Positions 41,916-50,780 of a stretch of 64,000 nucleotides of DNA are shown here, in pieces. This DNA is from Rhizobium sp. CF080 (GTDB lineage Bacteria > Pseudomonadota > Alphaproteobacteria > Rhizobiales > Rhizobiaceae), in contig NZ_AKKC02000004.1 in NCBI RefSeq assembly GCF_000282095.2, forward strand, positions 1,798,001 through 1,862,000. Reading direction: 5' to 3'. Within the stretch, counting starts at the first letter, position 1, and every line of letters starts with the position of its first letter. Made by a program: the position numbers and the translations under genes. Below the pieces are notes generated by a model. The model did not search any database, was not told where the DNA came from, and was given only the letters and a program-made list of their open reading frames with translations.

Positions 41916-43425
41916 CCTCGCGACCACATTTGGCGGCGTCGTTCATGGCTTCGGCGTCGCGTTCGAACCGACCAACCTACTTTTCGCCTTTCTCGGCTGC
42001 ATGGTCGGCACGCTCGTCGGCGTTCTGCCGGGCCTTGGACCCACAGCGACGATCGCCGTTCTCCTGCCGCTGACATACGGACTTCCGCCGGTTACCGGGC
42101 TTATCACGCTCGCCGGCATCTACTACGGCGCGCAATATGGCGGCTCGACCACATCGATCCTGCTGCGCCTTCCCGGCGAAGCCTCGTCAGTCGTCACCGC
42201 GCTCGACGGCTATGGCATGACCAAGAATGGGCGGGGTGGCGCAGCGCTTGCCATCGCTGCGGTCGGCTCGTTTTTCGCAGGGACTGTGGGCACGCTGTTC
42301 ATCGCGCTCTTCGGCCCGATGCTTGCGACCATCGTGCTGAAATTCGGCGCTCCGGAGTATTTCATGCTCATGGTCCTCGGCCTGATCGCCTCCGTTGTAC
42401 TTGCTCGGGGGTCAGTGCCCCGTGCCATGGCGATGATCATGCTTGGCCTGCTTCTCGGAATGGTCGGCACAGATCTCAATTCCGGGCAATATCGTTATAC
42501 ATTCGGCAGCAACGAGCTTCTGAACGGCATCCCCTTCGTGCCTCTCGTCGTCGGCCTCTTCGGTGTCGCAGATATCCTCGGTGCGTTGGAAAACCAGGTA
42601 AAGGAAAAGATCCCGCCAGCCATTGGCAAGATCACCAGCCTCTGGCCGACGAGGGAAGAAGTGCGCGAGTCGGTGCCTGCCGCCGCCCGTGGCACGCTGA
42701 TCGGCCTGTTCCTCGGCCTTCTGCCCGGCGGCGGGGCGCTGATGAGTTCGTTCGTTGCCTATTCTGTCGAAAAACGCTTTTCCAAGACGCCGGAAAAATT
42801 CGGAAATGGCGCGCCGGCTGGGGTCGCCGCGCCGGAATCGGCCAACAATGCAGGGGCGCAGACGGCTTTCCTGCCGCTCCTGACGCTCGGCCTGCCGTCG
42901 AATGCGGTCATGGCACTGATGAGCGGCGCGATGCTGGTGCAGGGCATCGTGCCCGGCCCGCGCATCATGACCTCGCAGCCCGATCTCTTCTGGGGACTGA
43001 TCGCATCCATGTGGATCGGAAACCTGATGCTGGTCATCATCAACCTGCCGCTCGTCGGCATCTGGGTGCAGATGCTGAAGATCCGCTATCACATCTTGTA
43101 TCCCCTGATCCTGGTCGTCAGCATCGTCGGCGTGTTCGGGGTCGATTTCTCCATCTTCGACGTCTACCTGACGGCGGCATTCGGCTTGCTTGGCTACTTG
43201 ATGAACAAATGGCGTTGCGAACCGGCGCCGCTCATTCTGGCCTTTGTGCTCGGTCCGATGATGGAACAGTATTTCCGGCGTTCGCTTCTCGTGGCGCGCG
43301 GCGATCTCGGCATCTTCATCGAGCGCCCGATCAGCCTGGTCATGATGATCATAACCGTGGCGCTGCTTATCAGCATCGCACTTCCCTTCTTCCGGTCTTT
43401 CCGGAAAGAGGCGTTTGTCGAATAA
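41908..43425 (+). CDS. Tripartite tricarboxylate transporter, large permease (TctA)
   Basis: A 505-residue permease with about 12 hydrophobic helices. The TctA marks are clear: 'GTLVGVLPGLGPTATIAVLLPLTYGL' near the start, 'YYGAQYGGSTTSILLRLPGE', and the 'GLLPGGGALMSSFVAY' and 'PESANNAGAQTAFLPLLTLGLPSNA' segments in the second half. It moves organic anions such as tricarboxylates or aromatic acids into the cell with sodium or protons. It overlaps the TctB gene by 8 bases. Confidence 0.95.
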   Translation: MLDLATTFGGVVHGFGVAFEPTNLLFAFLGCMVGTLVGVLPGLGPTATIAVLLPLTYGLPPVTGLITLAGIYYGAQYGGSTTSILLRLPGEASSVVTALDGYGMTKNGRGGAALAIAAVGSFFAGTVGTLFIALFGPMLATIVLKFGAPEYFMLMVLGLIASVVLARGSVPRAMAMIMLGLLLGMVGTDLNSGQYRYTFGSNELLNGIPFVPLVVGLFGVADILGALENQVKEKIPPAIGKITSLWPTREEVRESVPAAARGTLIGLFLGLLPGGGALMSSFVAYSVEKRFSKTPEKFGNGAPAGVAAPESANNAGAQTAFLPLLTLGLPSNAVMALMSGAMLVQGIVPGPRIMTSQPDLFWGLIASMWIGNLMLVIINLPLVGIWVQMLKIRYHILYPLILVVSIVGVFGVDFSIFDVYLTAAFGLLGYLMNKWRCEPAPLILAFVLGPMMEQYFRRSLLVARGDLGIFIERPISLVMMIITVALLISIALPFFRSFRKEAFVE

Positions 43426-43452
43426 CAATAGGGTAAAGGAGGACCCCAATCC

Positions 43453-44436
43453 ATGTTTAACCAACTCAACCGACGGAATTTCATGACGCTTGCGGCCGGC
43501 ACAGCGCTTGCCGCAACCGTTCCGATGCGCGGCTTTGCACAGTCGACCTACCCGCAAAAGGATATCACCTACCTGATCCCCTATAACCCCGGCGGTCTCA
43601 GCGACAACATCTCCCGTCTTGTCGGCGCTGAACTGACCAAGGCGACCGGCAAGAATGTCATCAATGACTACCGTCCGGGCGCCGGTGGCGCGATCGCGGC
43701 CAATTATTATGTCGGTACGAAGCCTGACGGCTACACGATCATGCAGTCAACCAACAGCTTCTACGCCATCATCCCGAAGATGACCAAAGTGGAATTCAAT
43801 CCTGATACCGATCTTACGCCGCTGGTCCTGATCGGCGATGCACCAATGGTCATCGCCGCGCACCCGGCTGTTCCGGCCAAGACATTGAAGGAACTGATCG
43901 ACTACGCCAAGAAGAACCCGGGCAAGCTTTCCTATGGTTCGTCCGGTCGCGGCACCGTCGGCCATCTGTGCGGCGAATGGCTCAAGGCGAAGGCCGGCGC
44001 CGACATGCTCCATATCCCGTATAACGGCACGCCGGAAGCGATGCAGGCCTGCATTTCCGGCGAGGTCCAGATCATGTTCGGTCCCGAATCCGCGCCACAG
44101 ATTCAGGCTGGCGCGCTCAAGGGCATCGCCATCATGGGCGACCAGCGCTGGAGCGTCATGCCTGACCTGCCCACTACCGTCGAAAGCGGCATTCCCGGTT
44201 GGGCGCCGCGCAGCTGGCATACCGTGACGGTCCTGTCCAAGACCCCGGACGACATCAAGAAAAAGCTGAGCGATACGATCAACGGCTTCCTGAAGACCGA
44301 CGAGGTGAAGAAGAAGATCGTCAACTTCGGCCTGATCGGCGGGATTGAGGATCTCGCAGGCGTGCGCAAGCGCGCCAATGACGACGCTGCCGAATTCGGC
44401 AAGTTGATTGCCGAAGCCGGCATCGGCCTCAAATAA
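43453..44436 (+). CDS. Tripartite tricarboxylate transporter substrate-binding protein (TctC/Bug)
   Basis: A 327-residue periplasmic binding protein of the Bug family. The N-terminus has a twin-arginine signal (NRRNFMTLA) and cleaves about residue 30. Family patterns are 'YPQKDITYLIPYNPGGLSDNISRL', 'VINDYRPGAGGAIAANYY' and 'LSYGSSGRGTVGHL'. It is the third part of the TctBAC system, read in the order B-A-C. The start follows AAAGGAGG. A hairpin follows the gene. Confidence 0.93.
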   Translation: MFNQLNRRNFMTLAAGTALAATVPMRGFAQSTYPQKDITYLIPYNPGGLSDNISRLVGAELTKATGKNVINDYRPGAGGAIAANYYVGTKPDGYTIMQSTNSFYAIIPKMTKVEFNPDTDLTPLVLIGDAPMVIAAHPAVPAKTLKELIDYAKKNPGKLSYGSSGRGTVGHLCGEWLKAKAGADMLHIPYNGTPEAMQACISGEVQIMFGPESAPQIQAGALKGIAIMGDQRWSVMPDLPTTVESGIPGWAPRSWHTVTVLSKTPDDIKKKLSDTINGFLKTDEVKKKIVNFGLIGGIEDLAGVRKRANDDAAEFGKLIAEAGIGLK

Positions 44437-44450
44437 GGATCGCATGGATA

Positions 44451-44478
44451 GAAGCGTCGCCGCATACGGCGGCGCTTC
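44451..44478 (+). terminator. Hairpin after the TctC-type gene
   Basis: A 12-base GC-rich stem with one mismatch (44451-44462 and 44467-44478) and a 4-base loop. It sits 17 bases before the metallo-hydrolase start, so it may partly end transcription from the transporter genes. Confidence 0.6.
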
Positions 44479-44495
44479 CACTAAAGGAAAACGCC

Positions 44496-45392
44496 ATGGC
44501 CGATTCCAGCCTCTTTTTGCCCGACCTTTCTTCCCGCACGGATGTTACGCCGTTCTTCGATCAGCAGACAAACACGTTCAGCTATGTCGTCAAGGACCCG
44601 CAATCGCCCGCCTGTGCCGTCATCGACACGGTGATGGACATCGACTACGCTGCGGGCCGCATCAGTTACAAAGGCGCCGACGCCATCATTCGTCATGTCG
44701 AGGCGGCCGGACTGACAGTCGAATGGCTGATCGAGACGCATGTCCATGCCGATCATCTCTCCGCCGCGCCTTATATACAGGAGCGGACCGGCGGCAAACT
44801 CGGTATCGGTGCCAATATCGTCCAGGTGCAGGAGATCTTTGGCAAGATCTTCAACGAGGGCACGGAGTTCCAGCGCGACGGATCGCAGTTCGATCGCCTG
44901 TTCCGGGAGGGTGATAGCTACACGATTGGTTCGCTGCGCGGCCACGTCATGGAGACGCCCGGCCATACGCCGGCCTGCACCAGTCACATCATCGGCGACG
45001 CAATCTTCGTCGGCGACACGCTTTTCATGCCGGATAGCGGCACGGCGCGCGCCGACTTTCCCGGCGGCGATGCACGCATGCTCTATCGCTCGATCCAGCG
45101 ACTGCTGGCGCTTCCGGACGAAATCCGCGTCTACGTCTGCCATGACTATGGCCCGAATGGCCGCAAGGTCCTGTTCCAGACCACAGTGGGCGAGGAGCGC
45201 GAGCACAATATTCACGTCGGCCGAAATTCCAACGAGGACGATTTCGTCACCTGGCGCCTGCAGCGCGATGCAAGCCTGGCAATGCCTAAGCTTATCATTC
45301 CGTCCTTGCAGGCGAACATGAAAGGCGGTCAGCTCCCCTTGCCGCAGGACGGCGGGCGCCGGTTCTTCAAAGTTCCGATCAATGGGCTGTAG
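44496..45392 (+). CDS. MBL-fold hydrolase, persulfide dioxygenase-like (Blh/ETHE1 type)
   Basis: A 298-residue metallo-beta-lactamase-fold enzyme. The metal motif 'THVHADHLSAA' and the later ligands in 'METPGHTPACTSH' and 'GDTLFMPDSGTARADFPGGDARMLYRS' match persulfide dioxygenases of the Blh/ETHE1 type, which oxidise glutathione persulfide to sulfite. The 'TLFMPDSGTARADFP' pattern separates it from glyoxalase II. The next gene is a TauE-type exporter that could remove the sulfite. Together with the sulfurtransferase at 34984 this suggests a sulfane-sulfur route. Confidence 0.85.
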   Translation: MADSSLFLPDLSSRTDVTPFFDQQTNTFSYVVKDPQSPACAVIDTVMDIDYAAGRISYKGADAIIRHVEAAGLTVEWLIETHVHADHLSAAPYIQERTGGKLGIGANIVQVQEIFGKIFNEGTEFQRDGSQFDRLFREGDSYTIGSLRGHVMETPGHTPACTSHIIGDAIFVGDTLFMPDSGTARADFPGGDARMLYRSIQRLLALPDEIRVYVCHDYGPNGRKVLFQTTVGEEREHNIHVGRNSNEDDFVTWRLQRDASLAMPKLIIPSLQANMKGGQLPLPQDGGRRFFKVPINGL

Positions 45393-45416
45393 TTTCACAA
45401 AGTCCGGTCGCGTCCC

Positions 45417-46199
45417 GTGCTGACCGAAACCGTACTTGCCATCGTCTCGGGCGGCTTCGTCGGCTTCATCCTTGGGCTTCTCGGCGGCGGCGGCTCGATT
45501 CTCGCCACGCCGCTGCTGCTTTACGCCGTCGGCACCGAGCCGCATGTAGCAATCGGTACCGGCGCGTTCGCCGTCTCGGTCAACGCCTATCTCAACCTCT
45601 TCAATCACGCCCGCAAGGGTCATATCTGGTGGAAATGCGCCGGATTTTTCGCCGTTTTCGGCTGTCTTGGCGCACTGGCCGGCTCCACGATCGGGAAATC
45701 GATCGACAGCAGCAAGCTACTTTTCCTGTTCGGTCTGATGATGATGGTGGTTGGAGCTCTGATGCTGCGATCCGGCAAGCGGGTCGTCAATCATATGCGC
45801 CACGAAAGCGTCCAGACCCATTCCAAGACGCTCGCCATCGGCTTCCTGACCGGCCTCACGTCCGGCTTCTTCGGGATCGGTGGCGGCTTCCTCATCGTAC
45901 CGGGCCTGATTCTCGCGACCGGCATGCCGACCATCAGCGCCGTTGGCTCGTCGCTGCTTGCCGTCGGCACGTTCGGCCTGACGACGGCCTTGAACTATGC
46001 CGCATCGGGGCTGGTGGACTGGTGGATCGCCAGCGAATTTATCGTCGGCGGCATTGCCGGCGGGATTGGCGGGATGATCGCCTCCACTTCGCTCTCGAAC
46101 GGCAAGGATGTGCTGCACCGCTATTTCGCGGCACTGGTTTTTCTGGTCGCCATCTACATCCTGTACCGCAGCGGCAGCGAATTGCTCACCGCCGCCTGA
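45417..46199 (+). CDS. TauE/SafE-family sulfite (or anion) exporter
   Basis: A 260-residue membrane protein with about eight helices in two related halves. Both begin with the TauE hallmark: 'GFVGFILGLLGGGGSILATPLLL' near the start and 'TGLTSGFFGIGGGFLIVPGLI' in the second half. Members export sulfite, sulfoacetate or other anions. It starts with GTG 25 bases after the persulfide-dioxygenase-like gene, so both are likely co-transcribed. It ends facing the CapA gene. Confidence 0.9.
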   Translation: MLTETVLAIVSGGFVGFILGLLGGGGSILATPLLLYAVGTEPHVAIGTGAFAVSVNAYLNLFNHARKGHIWWKCAGFFAVFGCLGALAGSTIGKSIDSSKLLFLFGLMMMVVGALMLRSGKRVVNHMRHESVQTHSKTLAIGFLTGLTSGFFGIGGGFLIVPGLILATGMPTISAVGSSLLAVGTFGLTTALNYAASGLVDWWIASEFIVGGIAGGIGGMIASTSLSNGKDVLHRYFAALVFLVAIYILYRSGSELLTAA

Positions 46200-46208
46200 C
46201 CGGATATC

Positions 46209-47534
46209 TCAGCCCGCGGAAACCGCGATGGAGCCGTCACTCTCGTCAAATACGATCCTCGTGCCGTAGGTCTCGCTCATCGACGCCACGTCGGCTGCTA
46301 TCTCGCGCGCAAGCTCCAGGCTTGCGCAGGCGGGCAGGCCACGATCCGATGGCCGCCGACGGTTGAGGTCGAGATCAAGCGCCACCAGCCGAATACGGAC
46401 TTCGTCCTCTTCGAAGTCGCAGACGGCGATCGCCGATTTCGAGAAACGCGAGTCAGCGTTGAATCCCTTCGGCTTGCCGTTCTCGTCCCGGGCGCGCGAG
46501 CCATGCAGATGCGATGGCAGGTTTTCGCGGGTGAAGCCGTAGGTCTCGTACATTTCCGGCGTCATGCGCTGCATGCCGGCTTCGAATTCCATCAGCAGGC
46601 TGCCGAGCGAATAGAAGATCGGCTTGCCCTTGTAGATCTCGATGCCGCGCAGCATGTGTGGCCCGTGGCCAATGACCGCCGTCGCACCGGCATCGATCGC
46701 CCTGCGGGAAAACTCTTCTAGGAACGGTGCCGGCCGCGGCGAATACCAGTTTTCCTCCGTGCCCTCATGGGCGTGCAGGCTTAGAAACACATAGTCTGAA
46801 CGCGCGGCCGCGTCGCGAACGTTTTCGAGGATCGCCTTGGCGTCCTTCTCGTTAGCGTAATAGCGGATATGCGCCGTCTCGCCGCGCTCGAACTGCAATT
46901 GCCCCTCGAAAACCGAGCCGAAGGGCAGGCGGTTCGGGCCATGATCGGGCATGACCTCAACTTCCATGACCTCCTTGCGGCTAGCCGCCATGCCGAGCAA
47001 TTCGTCGATCGCCTGGATTTGGTGAAATTCCTTTTCAGGCAACACATAGGCTCGCCCCCAGCGCAGCGGATTGAGGCCTGCCCGCGGCGATATACCGGCA
47101 CCCGGCGAACTAGCCGCGAATTCCGCCGAGCGGGTGGTGCTCGTCGATATCAGCGAGATGCGACCCTTCGCGGTATCGAGGAATTGCGCCATCCGCGCCT
47201 CCTCGAGGCTACGTCCGATACCGCTATGGATGACGCCCCTCTCCTCGCAGGCTTCGATCGTGTCGATGACCCCCTGGTGCCCGAAATCGCCGGTGTGATT
47301 GTTGGCGAACGAAAGCAGATTGACGCCGATCGAGGTCAGCTCGTCGACCGCCTGAATGCCGACCGCAGTCATGAAGCGGCGCGGCGCCGGCGGCGTACCA
47401 TAGTTGGGGCAGATAAACTCCGCATTCGCAAACACAGCGTCGGCGGCTTCGAACTCCTCGAGAAGCTTTTCATCCAGTCGTTCGGCGAGATTCCCGCCCG
47501 AAAACAACGCATCGCCACCCGCAATAAGACGCAT
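46209..47534 (-). CDS. CapA-family protein (metallophosphatase fold)
   Basis: A 441-residue protein of the CapA (PGA_cap) family. It has no signal peptide and starts directly with 'LIAGGDALFSG', and shows 'ANAEFICPN', 'LLSFANNHTGDFG' and 'VIGHGPHMLRGIEIYKGKPIFYSLGSLL' motifs that carry the metal ligands. CapA was named from poly-gamma-glutamate synthesis, but many cytosolic relatives in catabolic clusters have other, unknown roles. It has a candidate promoter (TTGACA 47626-47631) and motif copy 5 upstream. Confidence 0.85.
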   Translation of the reverse strand: MRLIAGGDALFSGGNLAERLDEKLLEEFEAADAVFANAEFICPNYGTPPAPRRFMTAVGIQAVDELTSIGVNLLSFANNHTGDFGHQGVIDTIEACEERGVIHSGIGRSLEEARMAQFLDTAKGRISLISTSTTRSAEFAASSPGAGISPRAGLNPLRWGRAYVLPEKEFHQIQAIDELLGMAASRKEVMEVEVMPDHGPNRLPFGSVFEGQLQFERGETAHIRYYANEKDAKAILENVRDAAARSDYVFLSLHAHEGTEENWYSPRPAPFLEEFSRRAIDAGATAVIGHGPHMLRGIEIYKGKPIFYSLGSLLMEFEAGMQRMTPEMYETYGFTRENLPSHLHGSRARDENGKPKGFNADSRFSKSAIAVCDFEEDEVRIRLVALDLDLNRRRPSDRGLPACASLELAREIAADVASMSETYGTRIVFDESDGSIAVSAG

Positions 47535-47625
47535 TGGCCCATTCTCCTCCGTTTCGACACAGGCGGGCGACCGGAGCCGTTGTCCGTCGCCTGAAGCCTA
47601 TCTGTCTTAGGCGGTACGAGCCTCA

Positions 47626-47631
47626 TGTCAA
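47626..47631 (-). promoter_or_regulatory. Candidate -35 box of the CapA gene
   Basis: The minus strand reads TTGACA, with TAAGAC about 16 bases further on as a weak -10. It lies 92 bases before the CapA start. The same TTGACAT element occurs before the shikimate-dehydrogenase-like gene at 48776-48781. Confidence 0.45.
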
Positions 47632-47651
47632 CAAAAGAAACGCTCTAAATG

Positions 47652-47681
47652 ATGAAACACGCGAAACAAATGAAACACGCG
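47652..47681 (+). promoter_or_regulatory. Shared motif copy 5, within a 12-bp direct repeat
   Basis: GAAACAAATGAAACA at 47663-47677 is identical to the copy at 23681. It is embedded in two perfect copies of ATGAAACACGCG (47652-47663 and 47670-47681) that start 18 bases apart. It lies 32 bases upstream of the CapA -35 box, an activator-like position. Confidence 0.55.
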
Positions 47682-48488
47682 TCAGCAGTGCGAATTCGGT
47701 CGGAAGCCCCAGAAATCCAGTTGGATGGGGATCTGGGCAAGGGTCATCTCTTCGCCCAGTTGAATCTTGTGACCTTGTGATCGCGCCGCCTCAAGCCAGG
47801 GCGCTATTGACGGCTTCGTCACCACGTCGGCGACAATCCTGACACCCTGCAGCCGTTCGAGCGCGACCGGAAAAGGATCGCCCTCGCGCATGCCAAGGGT
47901 GGAGGCATTGATGACCAGATTGACGGCCTGTCCTTCAGGCCAAACGTCCAGAAGTTCAAGCTGCGGAAAGCTCCGGGCGAGACTGGAAGCGGCCGCAGCC
48001 CTGCGCGCCGGATCGATCTCGATTATCACCAGGGAGGCGACGCCCGCTTCGCCAAGCGCGTGCAAGATCGCCAGGCCGGCGCCGCCGGCCCCGACGACAG
48101 CCGCACGGGCGCCGTGCAGTGAGACGCCATTGTTGGTCAACGCCTTCGTCATGGCGATACCATCGACCATATCGCCAAGCAGCCGCCCGTCGCTCGACCG
48201 GCGCACGATGTTGACCGCGCCAATCGCGCGCGCCCTTTCAGTCAACGCATCGACATGCCGAGCCACCAGCTGCTTGTGCGGCACGGTGACGGAAAGGCCA
48301 ATGCAGTTCCGGATACCCCTGACCGAAGCCAGCAGGGTTGGCACCTGCTCGCTGTACACATCCATCGGAAAGATGATTGCCTCCACCTGGTTTGCGGCAA
48401 ACCACTCGTTGATCGGCTCCGGCGACCTGACCTGCGTGACAGGGTGACCAAGCAGCGCGACGAAACTGGATTTTCCTGAAATGACCAT
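47682..48488 (-). CDS. Shikimate dehydrogenase-like protein
   Basis: A 268-residue protein of the AroE family. The substrate-side motif 'LSVTVPHKQ' (catalytic Lys) is present, and 'GDMVDGIAM' stands where the family has an Asn-Thr-Asp-Gly; the NAD(P) motif is 'GAGGAGLAIL'. The usual serine pair of the N-terminal motif is changed ('QVRSPEPINEWF'), so it may use a substrate other than shikimate, for example quinate or a related cyclitol acid. A biosynthetic role is unlikely given the setting. An upstream promoter is seen at 48753-48781. Confidence 0.85.
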   Translation of the reverse strand: MVISGKSSFVALLGHPVTQVRSPEPINEWFAANQVEAIIFPMDVYSEQVPTLLASVRGIRNCIGLSVTVPHKQLVARHVDALTERARAIGAVNIVRRSSDGRLLGDMVDGIAMTKALTNNGVSLHGARAAVVGAGGAGLAILHALGEAGVASLVIIEIDPARRAAAASSLARSFPQLELLDVWPEGQAVNLVINASTLGMREGDPFPVALERLQGVRIVADVVTKPSIAPWLEAARSQGHKIQLGEEMTLAQIPIQLDFWGFRPNSHC

Positions 48489-48752
48489 GACAATTCCAAC
48501 TATAACTTGGGTGGTGATGAAGGTGGGCCGTGATCCCGCAATCAGCGAGGAATCAGTTCAGTTTGAATTGCTGCCGGGCATTCAAATAATAAAACCTGTC
48601 CGTTTCGCCTGCGCGCGCCCCAGGGCGCCGCCTCTTCCCGCATGTTCAGCCAGCCCAGATAATCGATGGAAATCCGCGAGGGAGAGGGAATTCCACCCCA
48701 AACGCCCCTTTTTTGGATCCCACGCTGGACTACGGAAACACCCTCCGACGGC
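48489..48752 (-). other. Long leader of the shikimate-dehydrogenase-like gene
   Basis: If the promoter at 48753-48781 is right, the transcript has a leader of over 250 bases. I see no small gene in it and no riboswitch I can name. Another promoter nearer the start remains possible. Confidence 0.35.
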
Positions 48753-48781
48753 TTATCTGAGCCAGGACCAATTTATGTCAA
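48753..48781 (-). promoter_or_regulatory. Candidate promoter for the shikimate-dehydrogenase-like gene
   Basis: On the minus strand TTGACA (48776-48781), a 17-base spacer and AGATAA (48753-48758) form a good sigma-70 pattern. The shared motif lies just upstream. Confidence 0.5.
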
Positions 48782-48785
48782 CAAG

Positions 48786-48809
48786 AATTTTCAGAAATAA
48801 ATGAAAATT
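48786..48809 (+). promoter_or_regulatory. Shared motif copy 6 with a perfect inverted repeat
   Basis: GAAATAAATGAAAAT at 48794-48808 matches the shared motif. It overlaps the perfect inverted repeat AATTTTCA / TGAAAATT (48786-48793 and 48802-48809), 8-base arms with an 8-base spacer. It lies 5 to 13 bases upstream of the -35 box. Confidence 0.55.
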
Positions 48810-48889
48810 TCGAACCCGGAACGTACTCGTTCGATGGTTTCCCTGCTTGCCCGCTCGGCGTCGAAAACCTCCACGGTCCGCTTCGACGA

Positions 48890-49807
48890 CAGGCCTATTA
48901 TCTCGGTAGTTCGGGCGAAGCTGGCGGCACAATCAATGGACACTATGGCCGTGATCCAATCGTGAAAATCTACACCACGATCACCGATCGTTGTGCGCCG
49001 CTTCATCAGAGGGTCATCGCGGGCACCGCCGGCGAAGCCATTCATGCGTTGGACGGCATTCTTGGCCATGAAAGCAATGTGAGTGTCAGCGCACTTCATG
49101 TCGATGGCGGCGTCTCTGGCATCGACTTTACAATCGCAGCGCTGCTGGGCCGCTCGTTCGAACCTCGTATTCCACGCCTGTCGGACCGCAAACTCTATGC
49201 ATTCGAGCCGAAGTCGAGGTACGGGCGCCTCGCGCCTTTGTTTGGCCATCGCCTCTACGCTCGCCTGATTGTCGCTCACGCCGATGAAATCGGCAAGGTA
49301 GTCCGGGCACTCGCCGACAAGGTGCTCACACCTTCTCTTATCTTGAAGAAGCTGTCCGCCTACCGGCAACAGAGCGGTCTGGCAGCGGCCTTGCGTGAAA
49401 TCGGGCGTATCAAGCGCGCCCTCTTCACCCTAAGGTGGTTTGAGTATCCCGCTCTCCGGCAACTCGTCACCGCAGAACTCAACAAGGGCGAAGCACGAAA
49501 CACCCTTGCCCGCGCCGTCGCCTTCCGTCGTTTGGAGCGCTTTCGGGACCGTAGCTATGAAAATCAGGCGAGCCGGGCTGCAGCCCTCAATCTCGTCACG
49601 GCCGCCGTAGTTCTCTTGAATTGCCGCTATCTCGGACGGATCACGGAGGCTTCGCGCCGACAGGGCAGGCCGTTCGATGAGAAGATGATTTCCAACCTGT
49701 CGCCGTTGGGCTGGGATCACATCAATTTTACCGGCGATTATGTGTGGTCCGACGCTCTGAAGGTCGATCAGGAGGGCTTCCTCCCGATCAGGTTGGCACC
49801 ATCCTGA
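48890..49807 (+). pseudogene. 3' fragment of a Tn3-family transposase (TnpA)
   Basis: About 300 C-terminal residues of a Tn3-type transposase of roughly 1,000 residues. The homology can be followed from before 48962 ('DPIVKIYTTITDR') through 'AIHALDGILGHESN', 'RIPRLSDRKLYAF', 'LNKGEARNTLARAV', 'ENQASRAAALNLVTAAVVL' and the final 'LSPLGWDHINFTGDYVW'. The N-terminal two thirds, including the first catalytic aspartate, are missing. No terminal inverted repeat or resolvase is seen, so it cannot move. Confidence 0.85.
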
Positions 49808-49936
49808 GCCGAAAATCGCCTACCGTATATCTGGGTCCCAACAATGTGCTGGGGCCATTCCGACCTGGGCGGTGCTTCCACGCAGGCGTCAGACAAGACC
49901 ACTGCCGAGGCGAGATGCCGCCATCGAAAATGCGGG

Positions 49937-50310
49937 TTAGTTCCTCAGGCGTTGGGCGACGTTCACCGCATCCCCGATGACCGTGTACTCCATCCGGTGT
50001 TGCCCGAGGGCGCCGACAAACGCCTGGCCGCAATGAACGCCAATGCCGGCATCGACCGGGCTTCGCCCCTCCCTTTCTCGTTTTTTGCGCCAGCGAATGA
50101 TCTCGCGCTTAAGATCGTGGGCTGCTGCATCCGTATTCGCAGCATCTCGATCGCTGGGAGCGGTCAACCCAAACACGGCCAACAGCCCATCGCCGGTGAA
50201 CTTGTCGATCACACCGCCGTGGCGTGCAACGACGAGTTCAGCGTGGGTGCGAAACGATATTAAAAGCCTTGCGACCCGTTCAGGTTCGAGCGTCTGCGAA
50301 GGTCAAACCA
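49937..50310 (-). pseudogene. Fragment of a class III adenylate/guanylate cyclase domain
   Basis: On the minus strand the residues 'EPERVARLLISF', 'IDKFTGDGLLAVFG', 'GIGVHCGQAFVGALGQ' and 'YTVIGDAVNVAQRL' match the middle and end of a nucleotide cyclase catalytic domain. The first metal aspartate segment is lost upstream, where an in-frame stop occurs, and the sequence ends soon after 'VAQRL'. It is a degraded piece, directly next to the GntR fragment. Confidence 0.7.
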
Positions 50311-50337
50311 TGATAGTTTTCAGATCTCGAAAGACAG

Positions 50338-50780
50338 CTATTTTTCGAATGATGGCGTCATCTGGCTGGCCAGCATCAGGTGGCGGCGCATAAGCGTCGC
50401 CGCCGGATCGCCTCATGAAAGAAACGGTTTGCCGGAAGCTGCGGCGATCCCTTCATGGAAGGCGGCATTCACTTCGTAGTGGAGAATGCCGTAAGCCGGC
50501 GTCCAGGCAGCGGCGAGGATTTCCTTATGACGCCGGCACATGGCCTCAAACCAACGGGCGGCAATCGAAAGCTTGGCTCGAGAATGCCAGCCGGTTCGAT
50601 AACCATGCGAAACCGGTAGCTCTCCATACGAACATCGGCATTCCAGACCGTCATGAAACGCCAACGTAGCCGGGCTTACGCTGTACCATGTCGAGATCCG
50701 CGAGCGACTTAAGCGCGCTCCGGACGCTCGAACGGGCCACCGCATACCGCTGCATTAGCTCGGATTCGGAACTATCGCCA
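50338..50780 (-). pseudogene. Decayed GntR/FCD regulator
   Basis: Three pieces of one gene on the minus strand can be recognised: the DNA-binding part ('SELMQRYAVARSSVRSALKSLADL', near 50770-50670), the FCD part in another frame ('WFEAMCRRHKEILAAAW', 'FHEGIAAASGKPFLS'), and after an in-frame stop at 50413 the C-terminus ('ATLMRRHLMLASQMTPSFEK') with a stop at 50338. Frameshift, stop and deletion show the gene is dead. The 5' end is cut off where the C45 fragment begins. Confidence 0.75.
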
